Positions 16,582 to 25,334 of a stretch of 64,000 bases of DNA are shown here, piece by piece. The position numbers and the translations under genes were made by a program. The DNA is from Amycolatopsis acididurans (GTDB lineage Bacteria; Actinomycetota; Actinomycetes; Mycobacteriales; Pseudonocardiaceae). The stretch lies in the NCBI RefSeq assembly GCF_012328925.1, contig NZ_JAAXLS010000015.1, forward strand, positions 62,001-126,000. The letters run 5' to 3'. Below the pieces are notes generated by a model. That model was not told where the DNA came from and made no database searches. It saw nothing but the letters and a program-made list of their open reading frames with translations. Every line of letters begins with the position of its first letter. Position 1 is the first letter of the stretch.

Positions 16582-18036
16582 TCAGCGCAGCGAATCCGCG
16601 AACGTCGGCGGGAGTCCGTACGATTTCGGCTCCACATAGGACTCGAAGCCTTCACGGCCCGCCTCCCTGCCGATCCCGCTGGCCTTGACCCCGCCGAAGG
16701 GAGCGTGGAATCCGGCGGGACTGCCGTTGAGCTCGACCGTTCCCGTGCGGATCCGGCGAGCGAGCGCCAGCCCGTGGTCGAGGTCCTGGGTGAACACCGC
16801 GCCGCTGAGCCCGTAGGAGGAGTTGTTGGCGATGGCGACGGCTTCGTCTTCGTCGGCATAGGGGATGACTGCGAGCACCGGGCCGAAGATTTCCTCCTGC
16901 GCGATCCGCATGTCCGGCTTCACGTCCGTGAAGATCGTCGGGTCGACGAACCAACCGTGCGGCTGCTCCGGCTCGCCGCCACCGGCCACCACGGTGGCCC
17001 CTTCTTCCTTGCCGATACGGATGTAGTCGCTGACGCGGTCGCGTTGCCGCGCGGTCACCATCGGGCCGATCTGGGTTGCCGGATCATGCGGATCGCCGAC
17101 CGGCATGGAGCAGATCAGCCCGCGGAGGCGGTCCACGAACTCGTCGTGCCGACGGCGCGACACGAGCAGCCGGGTCTTGAGCGTGCAGATCTGCCCGCTG
17201 TTGCGCAGCGACCCGAGCCGCAGGGCCTCGGCTGTCTGCTCGAAATCGGCGTCGTCGAGGACCACGGCGGCGGATTTGCCGCCCAGCTCCAGCGTGACCC
17301 GCGTCAGGTTGCCGCCGCAGATGGAAGCGATCCGCCTGCCCGCGGCGGTCGATCCCGTGAAGGTCACCTTGTCGACCCCCGGATGCCCCACGAGGTATTC
17401 GCTGACGTCCCGGTCGGCAGGAACCACGTTGAGCACGCCGGCGGGCAGCCCGGCCTGCCGGAAGAGCTCGGTGAGAGCGTAGACGCTCAGTGGCGTTTCG
17501 GGTGCGGGCTTGAGCACGACGGTGCAGCCGGTCAGCAGAGCCGGGGCCAGTTTCTGGACCGTGACGGTCAGCGGGACGTTCCACGGCACCACGGCGGCGA
17601 CTACGCCGACCGGCTCGTGGGTGACGAGCGCGCTTCCCGACGCGGCTGTCCGGATCTCCTCGAACGGGTAGCTCGCGGCCAGTTCGGTGTAGGTGTCGAG
17701 CAGAGCGAGCGGGGCGCCGACCTGGATCGGCCCGGATTGGGCGATGGGGGAGCCCATCTCGTCGGTGACCAGTGCCGCGAACTCGTCCTGCCGTGCGGCC
17801 AGCGCCGTGCGGACCCGCCGGAGCAAGGCGATCCGCTCGGCGAGACCGGTGCTGCTCCAGCGGCCCTCGTCGAAGGCGCGCCGGGCCGCCGCCACCGCGC
17901 GGTCGACGTCCCCGGTCGTCGCGGCGGGGACGGTGCCGACGATTTCCTCGCTCGATGGTGAGATCACGTCGATCTTTCCGGTGCCCTCGGACGGGATCCA
18001 CTCGCCGCCGATGAACAGGGTGGTGTGCGACTTCAT
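16582..18036 (-). CDS. Aldehyde dehydrogenase family protein
   Basis: A 484-residue NAD(P)-dependent aldehyde dehydrogenase. Catalytic Glu in LELGGKSAAVVLDDAD near residue 250 and catalytic Cys in NSGQICTLKTRLLV near 284; FTGSTAAGR holds the nucleotide-binding loop, and the C-terminus has EIFGPVLAVIPY. The ATG at 18036 has an AAGGGG site and overlaps the MFS stop as ATGA; longer extensions are not family-like. It follows the symporter gene directly, so it may oxidise an aldehyde made from the imported substrate to the acid that is then activated to a CoA thioester. Confidence 0.92.
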   Translation of the reverse strand: MKSHTTLFIGGEWIPSEGTGKIDVISPSSEEIVGTVPAATTGDVDRAVAAARRAFDEGRWSSTGLAERIALLRRVRTALAARQDEFAALVTDEMGSPIAQSGPIQVGAPLALLDTYTELAASYPFEEIRTAASGSALVTHEPVGVVAAVVPWNVPLTVTVQKLAPALLTGCTVVLKPAPETPLSVYALTELFRQAGLPAGVLNVVPADRDVSEYLVGHPGVDKVTFTGSTAAGRRIASICGGNLTRVTLELGGKSAAVVLDDADFEQTAEALRLGSLRNSGQICTLKTRLLVSRRRHDEFVDRLRGLICSMPVGDPHDPATQIGPMVTARQRDRVSDYIRIGKEEGATVVAGGGEPEQPHGWFVDPTIFTDVKPDMRIAQEEIFGPVLAVIPYADEDEAVAIANNSSYGLSGAVFTQDLDHGLALARRIRTGTVELNGSPAGFHAPFGGVKASGIGREAGREGFESYVEPKSYGLPPTFADSLR

Positions 18037-19409
18037 CGTTCCCCTTGTGATGCGATCGGATTGTGCCTGGTTTCCGCTGCCCGCTCCCAGTCGAGATCGT
18101 CGCGCATGGTCTCCCGCAGGCAGAACGTGCACACCGCGGCGACGGCGGACAGCGCCGCCAGCACGATGCCGAAGACGGCGGTGCCCTGGGCGGAAATGAT
18201 CACCGGGGCGAGCAGGGGTGCGACGCCACCGCCGATCACGCCCGTGATCTGATAGGCGATACCGGCGGCTGTGTAGCGGTAGCTGGTGTGGAACTGCTCG
18301 GGTACGAAGGCACCGATGGCGCCGTACCCGAGCCCGGCGATCGCCATCGTGAGACACATCGCGAGCCCGTACGCGGCGACCGAGCCGGTGCCGAGCAGGG
18401 GGAACAGCACCAGGCCCCACACCACGCCAAGGATCTGCGACCCACCGATGACCGGCCGCCTGCCCAGCCGGTCGGACAGCACCGCGCTCAGCACCGTGAA
18501 CCCCGCGAACGCCAGGCCTGACAACGCACCCATCGCGAGGACCGCGTTGCGTGACAGCCCAAGGGATTCGACCCCATAGTTGGCGACGAAGGCGTTGCCG
18601 ACGTAGACGAAGGTGAGTGCGGTGAGCGGAACCCCCGCCGTGATCAGGATCGTCCGCGGCTGCTTGCGGAAAGCCTGGAACAGCGGGACTCCGGACGCGC
18701 CGCCACGCTTGCGCTGTTTCTCGAAAACGGGAGTTTCCTCGACCTTGAGCCGGATGTAGAGGCTGAAGGCGAGGAGCAGGATACTGGCGATGAACGGGAC
18801 GCGCCAGCCCCACGCGAGGAACGTCTCGGGGCTCACCAGCAGGCCGACGAGCAGGAAGGTGCCAGCGGAGAGTGCGTTGGGCATCGAGTGCCCGAGCTGG
18901 GGGAACATCGCGTACAACCCGCGGCGCCGCTTTGGCGCGTGCTCGGTCACGAACAGCACGGCCCCGGCCCATTCACCGCCGATCGCGACGCCCTGGACCG
19001 CCCGCAGCACAACGATGAGAATCGGCGCCGCGACGCCGATGGTGTCCGCGGAGGGAATCAGGCCCATCAGTGTCGTCCCGAGGCCCATCCCGGTGACGGT
19101 GGCGATCAGGGTTCGTTTGCGGCCAAGCCGATCACCGAAGTGTCCGAAAAGGATCGCGCCGACGGGCCTGCCGACGAACGCGACGCCGAGCGTCGCGAGC
19201 GAGGCGATCGTGCCCGCCGCTGGCCCCAGCGAGGGGAAGAACACCTTCGGGAAGACGAGTGCGGCGGCCAGACTGTAGAGGACGAAATCGTAGCCTTCGA
19301 TCAGGGTACCGACGAGGCTGGCGATGGCGATCCGCCGGAATCCTCGTTGTTCTTCGGGCATCGTGCCCGCTTCGGATTGGACGGGGCTGCGATCTTCGCT
19401 GATCGGCAT
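18033..19409 (-). CDS. MFS transporter, metabolite:H+ symporter type
   Basis: A 458-residue, 12-helix major facilitator transporter of the MHS group, which imports organic acids and aromatic acids with protons. The hydrophilic start leads to LVGTLIEGYDFVLYSLAAAL (TM1). The TM2-3 signature GHFGDRLGRKRTL and the LRAVQGVAIGGEWAGAVL motif are present, as is the matching loop DRLGRRPVIGG in the second half. It is paralogous to the transporter at 50882, and both sit beside a double-hotdog gene. It leads the operon MFS-aldehyde dehydrogenase-SnoaL and has the box 19448-19461 just upstream. Confidence 0.92.
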   Translation of the reverse strand: MPISEDRSPVQSEAGTMPEEQRGFRRIAIASLVGTLIEGYDFVLYSLAAALVFPKVFFPSLGPAAGTIASLATLGVAFVGRPVGAILFGHFGDRLGRKRTLIATVTGMGLGTTLMGLIPSADTIGVAAPILIVVLRAVQGVAIGGEWAGAVLFVTEHAPKRRRGLYAMFPQLGHSMPNALSAGTFLLVGLLVSPETFLAWGWRVPFIASILLLAFSLYIRLKVEETPVFEKQRKRGGASGVPLFQAFRKQPRTILITAGVPLTALTFVYVGNAFVANYGVESLGLSRNAVLAMGALSGLAFAGFTVLSAVLSDRLGRRPVIGGSQILGVVWGLVLFPLLGTGSVAAYGLAMCLTMAIAGLGYGAIGAFVPEQFHTSYRYTAAGIAYQITGVIGGGVAPLLAPVIISAQGTAVFGIVLAALSAVAAVCTFCLRETMRDDLDWERAAETRHNPIASQGER

Positions 19410-19447
19410 GGCCGGGTTCCTGTCTGCTCGGCATGGTCAGAGATGAA

Positions 19448-19461
19448 CTTAATATATGATA
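19448..19461. promoter_or_regulatory. AT-rich operator for MFS/aldehyde dehydrogenase operon
   Basis: CTTAATATATGATA reads on the minus strand as TATCATATATTAAG. It lies 39 bases upstream of the MFS start and faces the partner box at 19494 in this divergent region. Confidence 0.65.
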
Positions 19462-19493
19462 TTTGCAACGAAGGTCAAGAGAACTTGGGGGAC

Positions 19494-19507
19494 CATTATA
19501 TATTAAG
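19494..19507. promoter_or_regulatory. AT-rich operator for thioesterase-like gene
   Basis: CATTATATATTAAG lies about 19 bases before the GTG at 19526. It is 13/14 identical to the box at 50764, which serves a paralogous thioesterase-containing operon. Confidence 0.7.
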
Positions 19508-19525
19508 CGTGATAGCGTGCCGGGT

Positions 19526-20359
19526 GTGAATCACGCCTATTTCGAGGTGGCGCCGGGTGCGGGCGACACCCTGGTCCCGCGTCCGTCGGCGGGTAGCCTG
19601 TGGGGCGGCGGCACCGGGCAGATGCGGGGGAGCGCGGTCAGCGGGGCACTGGCCCGCGCGGTCGAACGGGCGGTGCCACCAGGCCCGGACGGGGTGTCGC
19701 GGCGGCCGGTGCGATGGCGGGTCGACCTGTTCCGCCCCGCCGCGATGGCACCCTGTATGGCGGAGGCGACCGTGGTCCGGGCGGGCAGGCAGCTGTGCTT
19801 GGTCGACGCGGTGTTGCGCCAGGACGGCCGTGCGGTCGCCCGCGCCGGAGCGGCGTTCCTCACCGAGGCAGCCGCTCCGGAGGGCAAAGTCTTCTCGCCG
19901 CGGCTGGATTTCGTCCCCCCGCCGCCTGGCATGCGGCCGGGAACAACCGAGGACCGGCTGTACTACAGCGAGACGGTCGGCTGGACCCCGCTTCCCGATC
20001 CGCACCAGAACGAGCACCGCAAACAGATATGGCTCGCCCCGGTCCGGCTCGTGGCCGGCGAGGAAGGGACCGCCTTCCAGTTCACCGCCATGGCCACCGA
20101 TGTGGTGAACATGGTTGCCAACTGGGGCGCGCTCGGCGTGGAGTTCATCAATGCCGACGCCAGCCTCGTCATGAGCAGGCTGCCCGCGCCGGGGGAGGGG
20201 CTTGGGCTGGCCGCCGAGCACCGTTTCGCCGAAGCCGGGATCGCGACCGGGACGGCGGTGATGTTCGACCGCGCGGGCGCGTTCGGCGCCGTGACGGTGT
20301 CCGCCGTGGCGAGTCCGGGTGGCGCCATCGATCCGCGGCTGATCGGCGTACGCCGGTAG
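19526..20359 (+). CDS. Double-hotdog thioesterase-like protein (acyl-CoA thioesterase domain)
   Basis: A 277-residue protein with two hotdog-like halves, like TesB-type acyl-CoA thioesterases (4HBT_3 pattern). Conserved stretches: WGGGTGQMRGSAVSGALARA, RRPVRWRVDLFRPAAM, RLYYSETVGWT and FINADASLVMSRLP. These proteins hydrolyse acyl-CoA or, when degenerate, only bind it. The start is uncertain: GTG 19526 gives VNHAYFEV, and GTG 19517 is also in frame. The short distance to the AT box suggests a very short leader. A paralogue is at 52221, and both are next to an MHS-type transporter. It could release CoA from dead-end intermediates. Confidence 0.75.
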   Translation: MNHAYFEVAPGAGDTLVPRPSAGSLWGGGTGQMRGSAVSGALARAVERAVPPGPDGVSRRPVRWRVDLFRPAAMAPCMAEATVVRAGRQLCLVDAVLRQDGRAVARAGAAFLTEAAAPEGKVFSPRLDFVPPPPGMRPGTTEDRLYYSETVGWTPLPDPHQNEHRKQIWLAPVRLVAGEEGTAFQFTAMATDVVNMVANWGALGVEFINADASLVMSRLPAPGEGLGLAAEHRFAEAGIATGTAVMFDRAGAFGAVTVSAVASPGGAIDPRLIGVRR

Positions 20360-20374
20360 CGCCACCCGGCTCGT

Positions 20375-21166
20375 TCAGCGGGTCGTGGCCAGTCCGCAGT
20401 CGACCGGGATGACCACGCCGGTCAGTCCGGATCCCGCCGTCGACGCCAGGTAGAGCGCGGCGCCGGCGACATCGGACGGGCCGACGAAACGGCCCAGCGG
20501 CACCTCGGCGAGCACGGCCGGATCCCGGCGGTACTCCTTGCCCTCCCTGCGCAACCCGGTCACGAACATCCCCGGCGCGAGGACGTTCACGGTGATGCCG
20601 GGCGCGAGCCTGGCCGCCAGATGCGTGCTCAGATGGTGCGCGGCCGCCTTCGACGACGAGTAGGCGTACACGTCCCGCTTCGCCACGCGCAGGGCGTTGA
20701 CCGAGCCGACGGTGATCACCCGTGCGGGCTCATCGGCGGAACCCGTCGCCTCCAGAAGCGGCAGTAACGCCTGGACGAGGAAGAACGGTGCCTTGACGTT
20801 GACATCGTGCACGTGGTCCCAGCCGTCCTCGGAGAATTCGGGAAGTGGCTGCTCGTGCTGCGCGCCCGCGTTGTTGACCAGTACGTCCAGCGCGGGAAAC
20901 AGCGAGCCGATCGTCGCCGCGAACTCCCGGCAACCCGCCACCGTGGACAGATCGGCGGGGACGGCCCTGCAGGTGCCCGACGCGCCGAGTTCGTCTTCCG
21001 CCCGTGCGCAGTCCTCAGCACTGCGCGACGTCACCACGACCTCCGCCCCGCCCTCCACGAAGCCTTGCGCGATCGCGCGGCCTATTCCGCGGACGCCGCC
21101 GGTCACGACGACGCGTTTGCCGCGGACGCCGAACAGCCGCTCGATGTAGGAGGTCTCCCGGGGCAT
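20375..21166 (-). CDS. SDR-family oxidoreductase
   Basis: A 263-residue classical SDR with VVTGGVRGIGRAIAQGF near residue 20, VNNAGAQ near 100, serine in TVGSVNAL and YAYSSSKAAAHHL as the active-site motif near residue 165. The C-terminus ends VIPVDCGLATTR. It is clearly paralogous to the SDR at 39433, which has the same ERLFGV/EELFGV start and GAQHEQ/GAIWAE region. It would oxidise or reduce a hydroxy- or keto-intermediate. It is transcribed away from the aldehyde/alcohol dehydrogenase operon at 21260 and shares the box at 21214. Confidence 0.9.
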   Translation of the reverse strand: MPRETSYIERLFGVRGKRVVVTGGVRGIGRAIAQGFVEGGAEVVVTSRSAEDCARAEDELGASGTCRAVPADLSTVAGCREFAATIGSLFPALDVLVNNAGAQHEQPLPEFSEDGWDHVHDVNVKAPFFLVQALLPLLEATGSADEPARVITVGSVNALRVAKRDVYAYSSSKAAAHHLSTHLAARLAPGITVNVLAPGMFVTGLRREGKEYRRDPAVLAEVPLGRFVGPSDVAGAALYLASTAGSGLTGVVIPVDCGLATTR

Positions 21167-21213
21167 CTGCTCTTCCTCTCTGATACGAAGATGGACCTGA
21201 CGATCCTCTCATG

Positions 21214-21227
21214 TTTAATATATTGTG
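21214..21227. promoter_or_regulatory. AT-rich operator between SDR gene and aldehyde/alcohol dehydrogenase operon
   Basis: TTTAATATATTGTG sits in the 93-base divergent region, 33 bases before the aldehyde dehydrogenase start at 21260 and 48 bases before the SDR start, so one box could control both directions. Confidence 0.65.
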
Positions 21228-21259
21228 CGTGACCACAATCCGGTAGTAAGAGGAGAACC

Positions 21260-22741
21260 GTGACAACCACCTTGTCCACGCCCGTTGGATATCTCGGCGC
21301 GGCCGGCCATGTCGTGCCCGGCGACGGTCAGTACTTCGACATAGAGAACCCGGCCACGGGTGTGACGATAGGTCAGGCTCACGAGGCCCGTCCATCCGAA
21401 GTGGACAGTGTTGTTGGGCAGGCGGAACAGGCGTTCAACGGTACCTGGAGGGACACCGCCCCCGACGTCCGTGGTGCTCTGCTGCGATCCTGGGCCGAGC
21501 GGATTACCGCACACCGTGAGGAGCTCGCGGCGCTCGAGCTCGCCGAGGTCGGGCACGTGCGTGCGGAGGTGCTGGGCGATATCGACACCGCCGCCAGGGT
21601 GCTCACCTATTATGGCGGCCTCGCGGACAAGCTCGAAGGCACCACATTCTCGCAGTATCCACACCGTGTGGCCTACGGGATGGATGAGCCTTTCGGTGTG
21701 GTCGCGGGGATCAACGCCTACAACGCCAACATGGTCTTCGTGGCGGTCAAGGGCGGGCCCGCGCTGATCGCGGGCAACTGCATCGTGTTCAAGGCGGCTG
21801 AGCTGGCCCCGCGGTCGACCTTCCGGATGGCCGAACTCGCGCTCGAAGCGGGGATACCGCCCGGCGTGGTCGGCGTGGTGACCGGTCGCGGTGAGACGGT
21901 CGGCTCGCTGCTGTCGGAGCACCCCGCGGTGGGGATGGTCTCGTTCACCGGCAGTCCCGGTGCCGGGCGCGCCGTGATCGGGCAGTCGGCGCGCAACATC
22001 GCTCCGGTGGTACTGGAGCTCGGCGGCAAGAGTCCCGCGATCCTGTTGCCTGACGCGGATCTTGACCTGGCCCTGCCTTCGGTGCTGCATTCGAACTTCG
22101 TCAAGAGCGGCCAGAGCTGCATCGCCGGATCGCGGATCCTGGTCCACGAGTCCCGGTATGCCGACGTGGCGCAGGAACTCGCCAAGCGCGCCGCCGCGGT
22201 GCGGGTCGGCCTGCCTGCGGACGAGCGTTCCGAGATGGGCACGCTGATCAGCAGGCGACAACGCGAGCACGTACACGGGCTCGTCGGGCGAGCGGTCGCC
22301 GGCGGAGCCACGTTGCTGACGGGAGGGGCACCCGCGCAGGACGGGCCGCTGGCCGCGGGCTCGTTCTACCAGCCGACCGTGCTCGCCGACGTCGCCGACG
22401 ACAACCCCGCCGCCACCACCGAGGCATTCGGCCCGATGGCGAGCGTGCTTTCCTACTCGGACATCGACGAGGCCCTGGCAAGGGCGAACGCCACGAGTTT
22501 CGGCCTGAGCTCACAGATCTGGGGCAACGACGCCCGGACGATTCACTACCTGGCGCAGCATCTCGTCGCGGGGACGGTCTGGGTCAATGCCCACCGTGCC
22601 CTGCATCCGACGGTGCCCTCCGGAGGAATGAAACGCAGCGGTTTCGGCCGTGAGTTCGGCATCGCGGCGGTCCGGGAGTTCACGCGCCACAAGTCCGTCG
22701 TGTGGGACCTCACGACCGATCGCGCGCTGCCCTACACCTGA
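21260..22741 (+). CDS. Aldehyde dehydrogenase family protein
   Basis: A 493-residue aldehyde dehydrogenase of the betaine/benzaldehyde-type branch. Catalytic Glu in VLELGGKSPAILLPDAD near 255 and catalytic Cys in KSGQSCIAGSRILV near 289; FTGSPGAGRAVIG is the cofactor loop and EAFGPMASVLSY the C-terminal signature. It is followed after 49 bases by an NDMA-dependent alcohol dehydrogenase. The pair would convert alcohol to aldehyde to carboxylic acid. A GAGGAG-like site (aagaggagaacc) precedes the GTG start. About 30% identity by eye to the other aldehyde dehydrogenase (16582) suggests a different substrate. Confidence 0.92.
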   Translation: MTTTLSTPVGYLGAAGHVVPGDGQYFDIENPATGVTIGQAHEARPSEVDSVVGQAEQAFNGTWRDTAPDVRGALLRSWAERITAHREELAALELAEVGHVRAEVLGDIDTAARVLTYYGGLADKLEGTTFSQYPHRVAYGMDEPFGVVAGINAYNANMVFVAVKGGPALIAGNCIVFKAAELAPRSTFRMAELALEAGIPPGVVGVVTGRGETVGSLLSEHPAVGMVSFTGSPGAGRAVIGQSARNIAPVVLELGGKSPAILLPDADLDLALPSVLHSNFVKSGQSCIAGSRILVHESRYADVAQELAKRAAAVRVGLPADERSEMGTLISRRQREHVHGLVGRAVAGGATLLTGGAPAQDGPLAAGSFYQPTVLADVADDNPAATTEAFGPMASVLSYSDIDEALARANATSFGLSSQIWGNDARTIHYLAQHLVAGTVWVNAHRALHPTVPSGGMKRSGFGREFGIAAVREFTRHKSVVWDLTTDRALPYT

Positions 22742-22790
22742 CCATCGCCGCCGACGGCGATGACCGAGGAACTCCCGAGAGGTTGGTGAC

Positions 22791-23912
22791 ATGAAGGTTC
22801 AGGCATCGGTACTCACGGCGCCGCTGACAGACTGGACGACCGCGACACTGGAGGTCGAGCCGCCCCGCGCGGAAGAGGTGCTGGTCCGGGTGCACTACGC
22901 GGGTCTGTGCCGTTCGGATGAGCACCGGCGGCACGGCGGGACGGGCAGCGGGGGCCGGTACCCCCTGATCGGCGGGCACGAGGGCTCGGGGATCGTCGAG
23001 GCCGTCGGTCCGGGCGTCACCCGGTTCGCGCCCGGCGACCACGTGATCCTCTCCGTGCTCCCGCAGTGCGGCGTGTGCCGGTATTGCACATCGGGGCGAT
23101 CGCGGATGTGTGATTACACCGTGCACGTTCCGACCGGAGCGATGCCGGACGGGACATTCCGGGCCTCACTCGACGGGGAACCGCTGGGCGGGTTCTGCAT
23201 GCTCGGGACCTTCGCCGACCACATCGTCGTGTCGCAGGCATCGTGCGTCAAGATCCCCGAGTGGTTCCCGATGGACGTCGCCGCGCTGCTCAGTTGCGGT
23301 GTGCCAACGGGGTGGGGTTCGGCGGAGTACGTCGGCGAGGTGCGGGCGGGCGACACGGTGATCGTCGCGGGAATCGGTGGTGTCGGGATCAACGCGGTAC
23401 AGGGGGCGGCGTTCAAGGGGGCGAGCCACGTCGTGGCCGTCGATCCCGTCGAGTGGAAGCGCGAGTTCGCCCGCTCCGTTGGCGCCACGCACACGGCGGC
23501 GAACCTTGAGGAGGCGGGGGAACTCGGCAGGCACCTCTCGCGTGGGTCCGGCGCGGATGTCGTCATCGTGACCGTCGGTGTGCTGCGCCCGGAGATCACC
23601 TTGGGTGCGCTGGAGGCGACCGGCAAGGGCGCCCGCATGGTACTCACCGCGACCGCGGACGAGGCGTCGGACGTGAACGTGCGAGTCCCGGGCAACCGCG
23701 TGACGTTCTTCGACGTCAGCGTGCGCGGGGCGCTGCTCGGCGGTTGCAACGCGCACTACGACATTCCACGCCTGGCCCGGCTTTACGAGGAGGGCAGGCT
23801 CAAGCTCGACGAGCTGATCACCAAGAGGTACACAGTGGACGGTATCGCCGGGGCCTATGCCGATGTGCGCGACGGAAACGTGATCAGGGCATTGGTCGAA
23901 CACCGGCACTAG
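22791..23912 (+). CDS. NDMA-dependent alcohol dehydrogenase (zinc, mycofactocin-type)
   Basis: A 373-residue medium-chain zinc alcohol dehydrogenase. Catalytic zinc ligands are suggested by GLCRSDEH and GGHEGSGIVEAVGPGV; the structural zinc loop is CGVCRYCTSGRSRMC; the Rossmann motif is GIGGVGINAVQGA near residue 200. Its pattern (LGTFADHIVVS, CGVPTGWGSA, VSVRGALLGGCN) is that of the NDMA-dependent Rxyl_3153-like family, whose nicotinamide stays bound and is re-oxidised through the mycofactocin system. No mycofactocin genes are in this window. Its 3' end overlaps that of the convergent CaiB gene by 29 bases. Confidence 0.88.
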   Translation: MKVQASVLTAPLTDWTTATLEVEPPRAEEVLVRVHYAGLCRSDEHRRHGGTGSGGRYPLIGGHEGSGIVEAVGPGVTRFAPGDHVILSVLPQCGVCRYCTSGRSRMCDYTVHVPTGAMPDGTFRASLDGEPLGGFCMLGTFADHIVVSQASCVKIPEWFPMDVAALLSCGVPTGWGSAEYVGEVRAGDTVIVAGIGGVGINAVQGAAFKGASHVVAVDPVEWKREFARSVGATHTAANLEEAGELGRHLSRGSGADVVIVTVGVLRPEITLGALEATGKGARMVLTATADEASDVNVRVPGNRVTFFDVSVRGALLGGCNAHYDIPRLARLYEEGRLKLDELITKRYTVDGIAGAYADVRDGNVIRALVEHRH

Positions 23913-25101
23913 CCGAGCCGATCACCCCCGCGTCGGCGAGTTTCGCGATCTCGGATTCGGACAGGCCCAGCTCCTCGCGGAGCACTTCCGGGGTGTGCTG
24001 GCCGACGCCGGGGGCTGGTCGTGCGGGCGCCTGGTGGCCGTCGACGGTGATGGGTGAGCCCGGAGCCAGATGTTCGCCGACACCGGGCTGGTCGAGCCGG
24101 CTCAGCAACGGGCTTTCGTGCGATGCCAGGTCCGAAAAGGACCGGTACGGCGACCACAGGAGCCTGGTACGGCTCAACGCTTCGGTGACCTCGGCGGCGG
24201 TGCGCGTTTCGAACCAGCCCTCGAAGACTCCGCCGAGCAGCCGCCGGTGCCGGTAGCGGTCCGCCTCGTCCTCGAAGTTCGCGGGCAGGCTCGCGGCGAG
24301 CGCGGCCACCACGGCGCCGGCGCCCGTCACCTCGACGAGGTCGCGCCAGTGCCGTGTGGTCAGGGCGACCACCATCACGCGCTGCCCGTCGCGGGTGCCG
24401 AAGTCGCGGCCGAACGTGCCGTAGACGTGGTTGCCGTCAGCGGCACGTGGCACCTCGCCCAGCTGCGCCTCGGCCAGATAACCCAGGTTGCCGGCCGTGG
24501 CCAGTGCGATGTCGGCCAGCGCGACGCGGATCTGCTGCGGCTGTCCGGTGAGCTGCCTGCGCCGGTCGGCGGACAGCAGGCCGACGGCGAGGTAGAGGCC
24601 CGCGGCGATGTCCCAGACCGGCACCGCGTGATTCACCGGTCCCGACCCGGCGCGACCGGTGATGTGCGGGAAGCCGCTCGCCGCGTTGACGGTGTAGTCG
24701 ACGGCCGGTGAGCCGTCGCGGCCACCGGTCAGCACCACGCGCACGACGTCCGGGCGAGCGCGGCGCAGAGTCTCGAACGGCAGGATCCGCTCGGAGTTGG
24801 TGAGCGCGATGCCGCGTTCGGCGACGAGACCGGTGACGAGATCCTGGCCCTCGGCAGAGGTCAGGTCGACCTCGATGGCGCGCTTTCCCTTGTTCAGCCC
24901 GGTCCAGTACAGGCTGGTGCCGCTGCCCGCGCGCGGCAGCCTGGTGCGGTCGGGGGCCCCGCCGACCGGCTCGACCCGGATGACGTCGGCGCCGAGCTGC
25001 GCGAGCGTCATACCGCACAGCGGAGTGGCGACATAGCCGGAGATTTCCACGATGCGCAGACCGGCCAGCGGTTGACCGGCATCGGTAACAGCATGATGCA
25101 C
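23884..25101 (-). CDS. CaiB/BaiF family CoA-transferase
   Basis: A 405-residue class III CoA-transferase-fold protein. It begins LAGLRIVEISGYVATPLCG, continues AQLGADVIRVEPVGG, and has the likely catalytic Asp in VPVWDIAAGLYLA near residue 170. The C-terminus has GVGEHLAPGSPITV and a LRE-LGLSESEI helix typical of the family. It is divergent from the other CaiB proteins here and probably has another acid as substrate. The GTG start at 25101 lies inside the AT-rich box (25099-25112), which suggests a leaderless message and direct blocking by the regulator. It stands alone, divergent from the GntR gene at 25335. Confidence 0.87.
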   Translation of the reverse strand: MHHAVTDAGQPLAGLRIVEISGYVATPLCGMTLAQLGADVIRVEPVGGAPDRTRLPRAGSGTSLYWTGLNKGKRAIEVDLTSAEGQDLVTGLVAERGIALTNSERILPFETLRRARPDVVRVVLTGGRDGSPAVDYTVNAASGFPHITGRAGSGPVNHAVPVWDIAAGLYLAVGLLSADRRRQLTGQPQQIRVALADIALATAGNLGYLAEAQLGEVPRAADGNHVYGTFGRDFGTRDGQRVMVVALTTRHWRDLVEVTGAGAVVAALAASLPANFEDEADRYRHRRLLGGVFEGWFETRTAAEVTEALSRTRLLWSPYRSFSDLASHESPLLSRLDQPGVGEHLAPGSPITVDGHQAPARPAPGVGQHTPEVLREELGLSESEIAKLADAGVIGSASAGVRPMP

Positions 25102-25112
25102 TATATATTTTT
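25099..25112. promoter_or_regulatory. AT-rich operator overlapping CaiB start codon
   Basis: CACTATATATTTTT overlaps the GTG start of the gene 23884-25101. It is one of the less symmetric copies. A second box at 25238 serves the other direction. Confidence 0.55.
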
Positions 25113-25237
25113 ATCATGGGAATGTGCGACGGTCGGCGTGGTCATCGCAACAGTGTTTCGCCCGGCAGGCAGGAGTACGGACGGTCCCGGCAACGCGGTC
25201 GCGTCCGGAAGGGCCATTCCGCCATGGCGGAGGCTCC

Positions 25238-25251
25238 CGGTATATATGATG
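25238..25251. promoter_or_regulatory. AT-rich operator upstream of GntR gene 25335
   Basis: CGGTATATATGATG lies 83 bases upstream of the GntR start. It matches the consensus in the core and right half-site, which suggests autoregulation. Confidence 0.6.
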
Positions 25252-25334
25252 TGACGGCGGTGGTCGACGGGTGCGCGTGAACCGGAACGAGCGCGCACGG
25301 CCAGGCCCGTGGTGCTCGCGGAGAGGCGGAAGAG

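Noticed and set aside
16582..18972. 796-codon frame that would extend the aldehyde dehydrogenase into the MFS gene
   Set aside because: The added part is the MFS gene read out of phase; the start at 18036 has a ribosome-binding site and family-like N-terminus.
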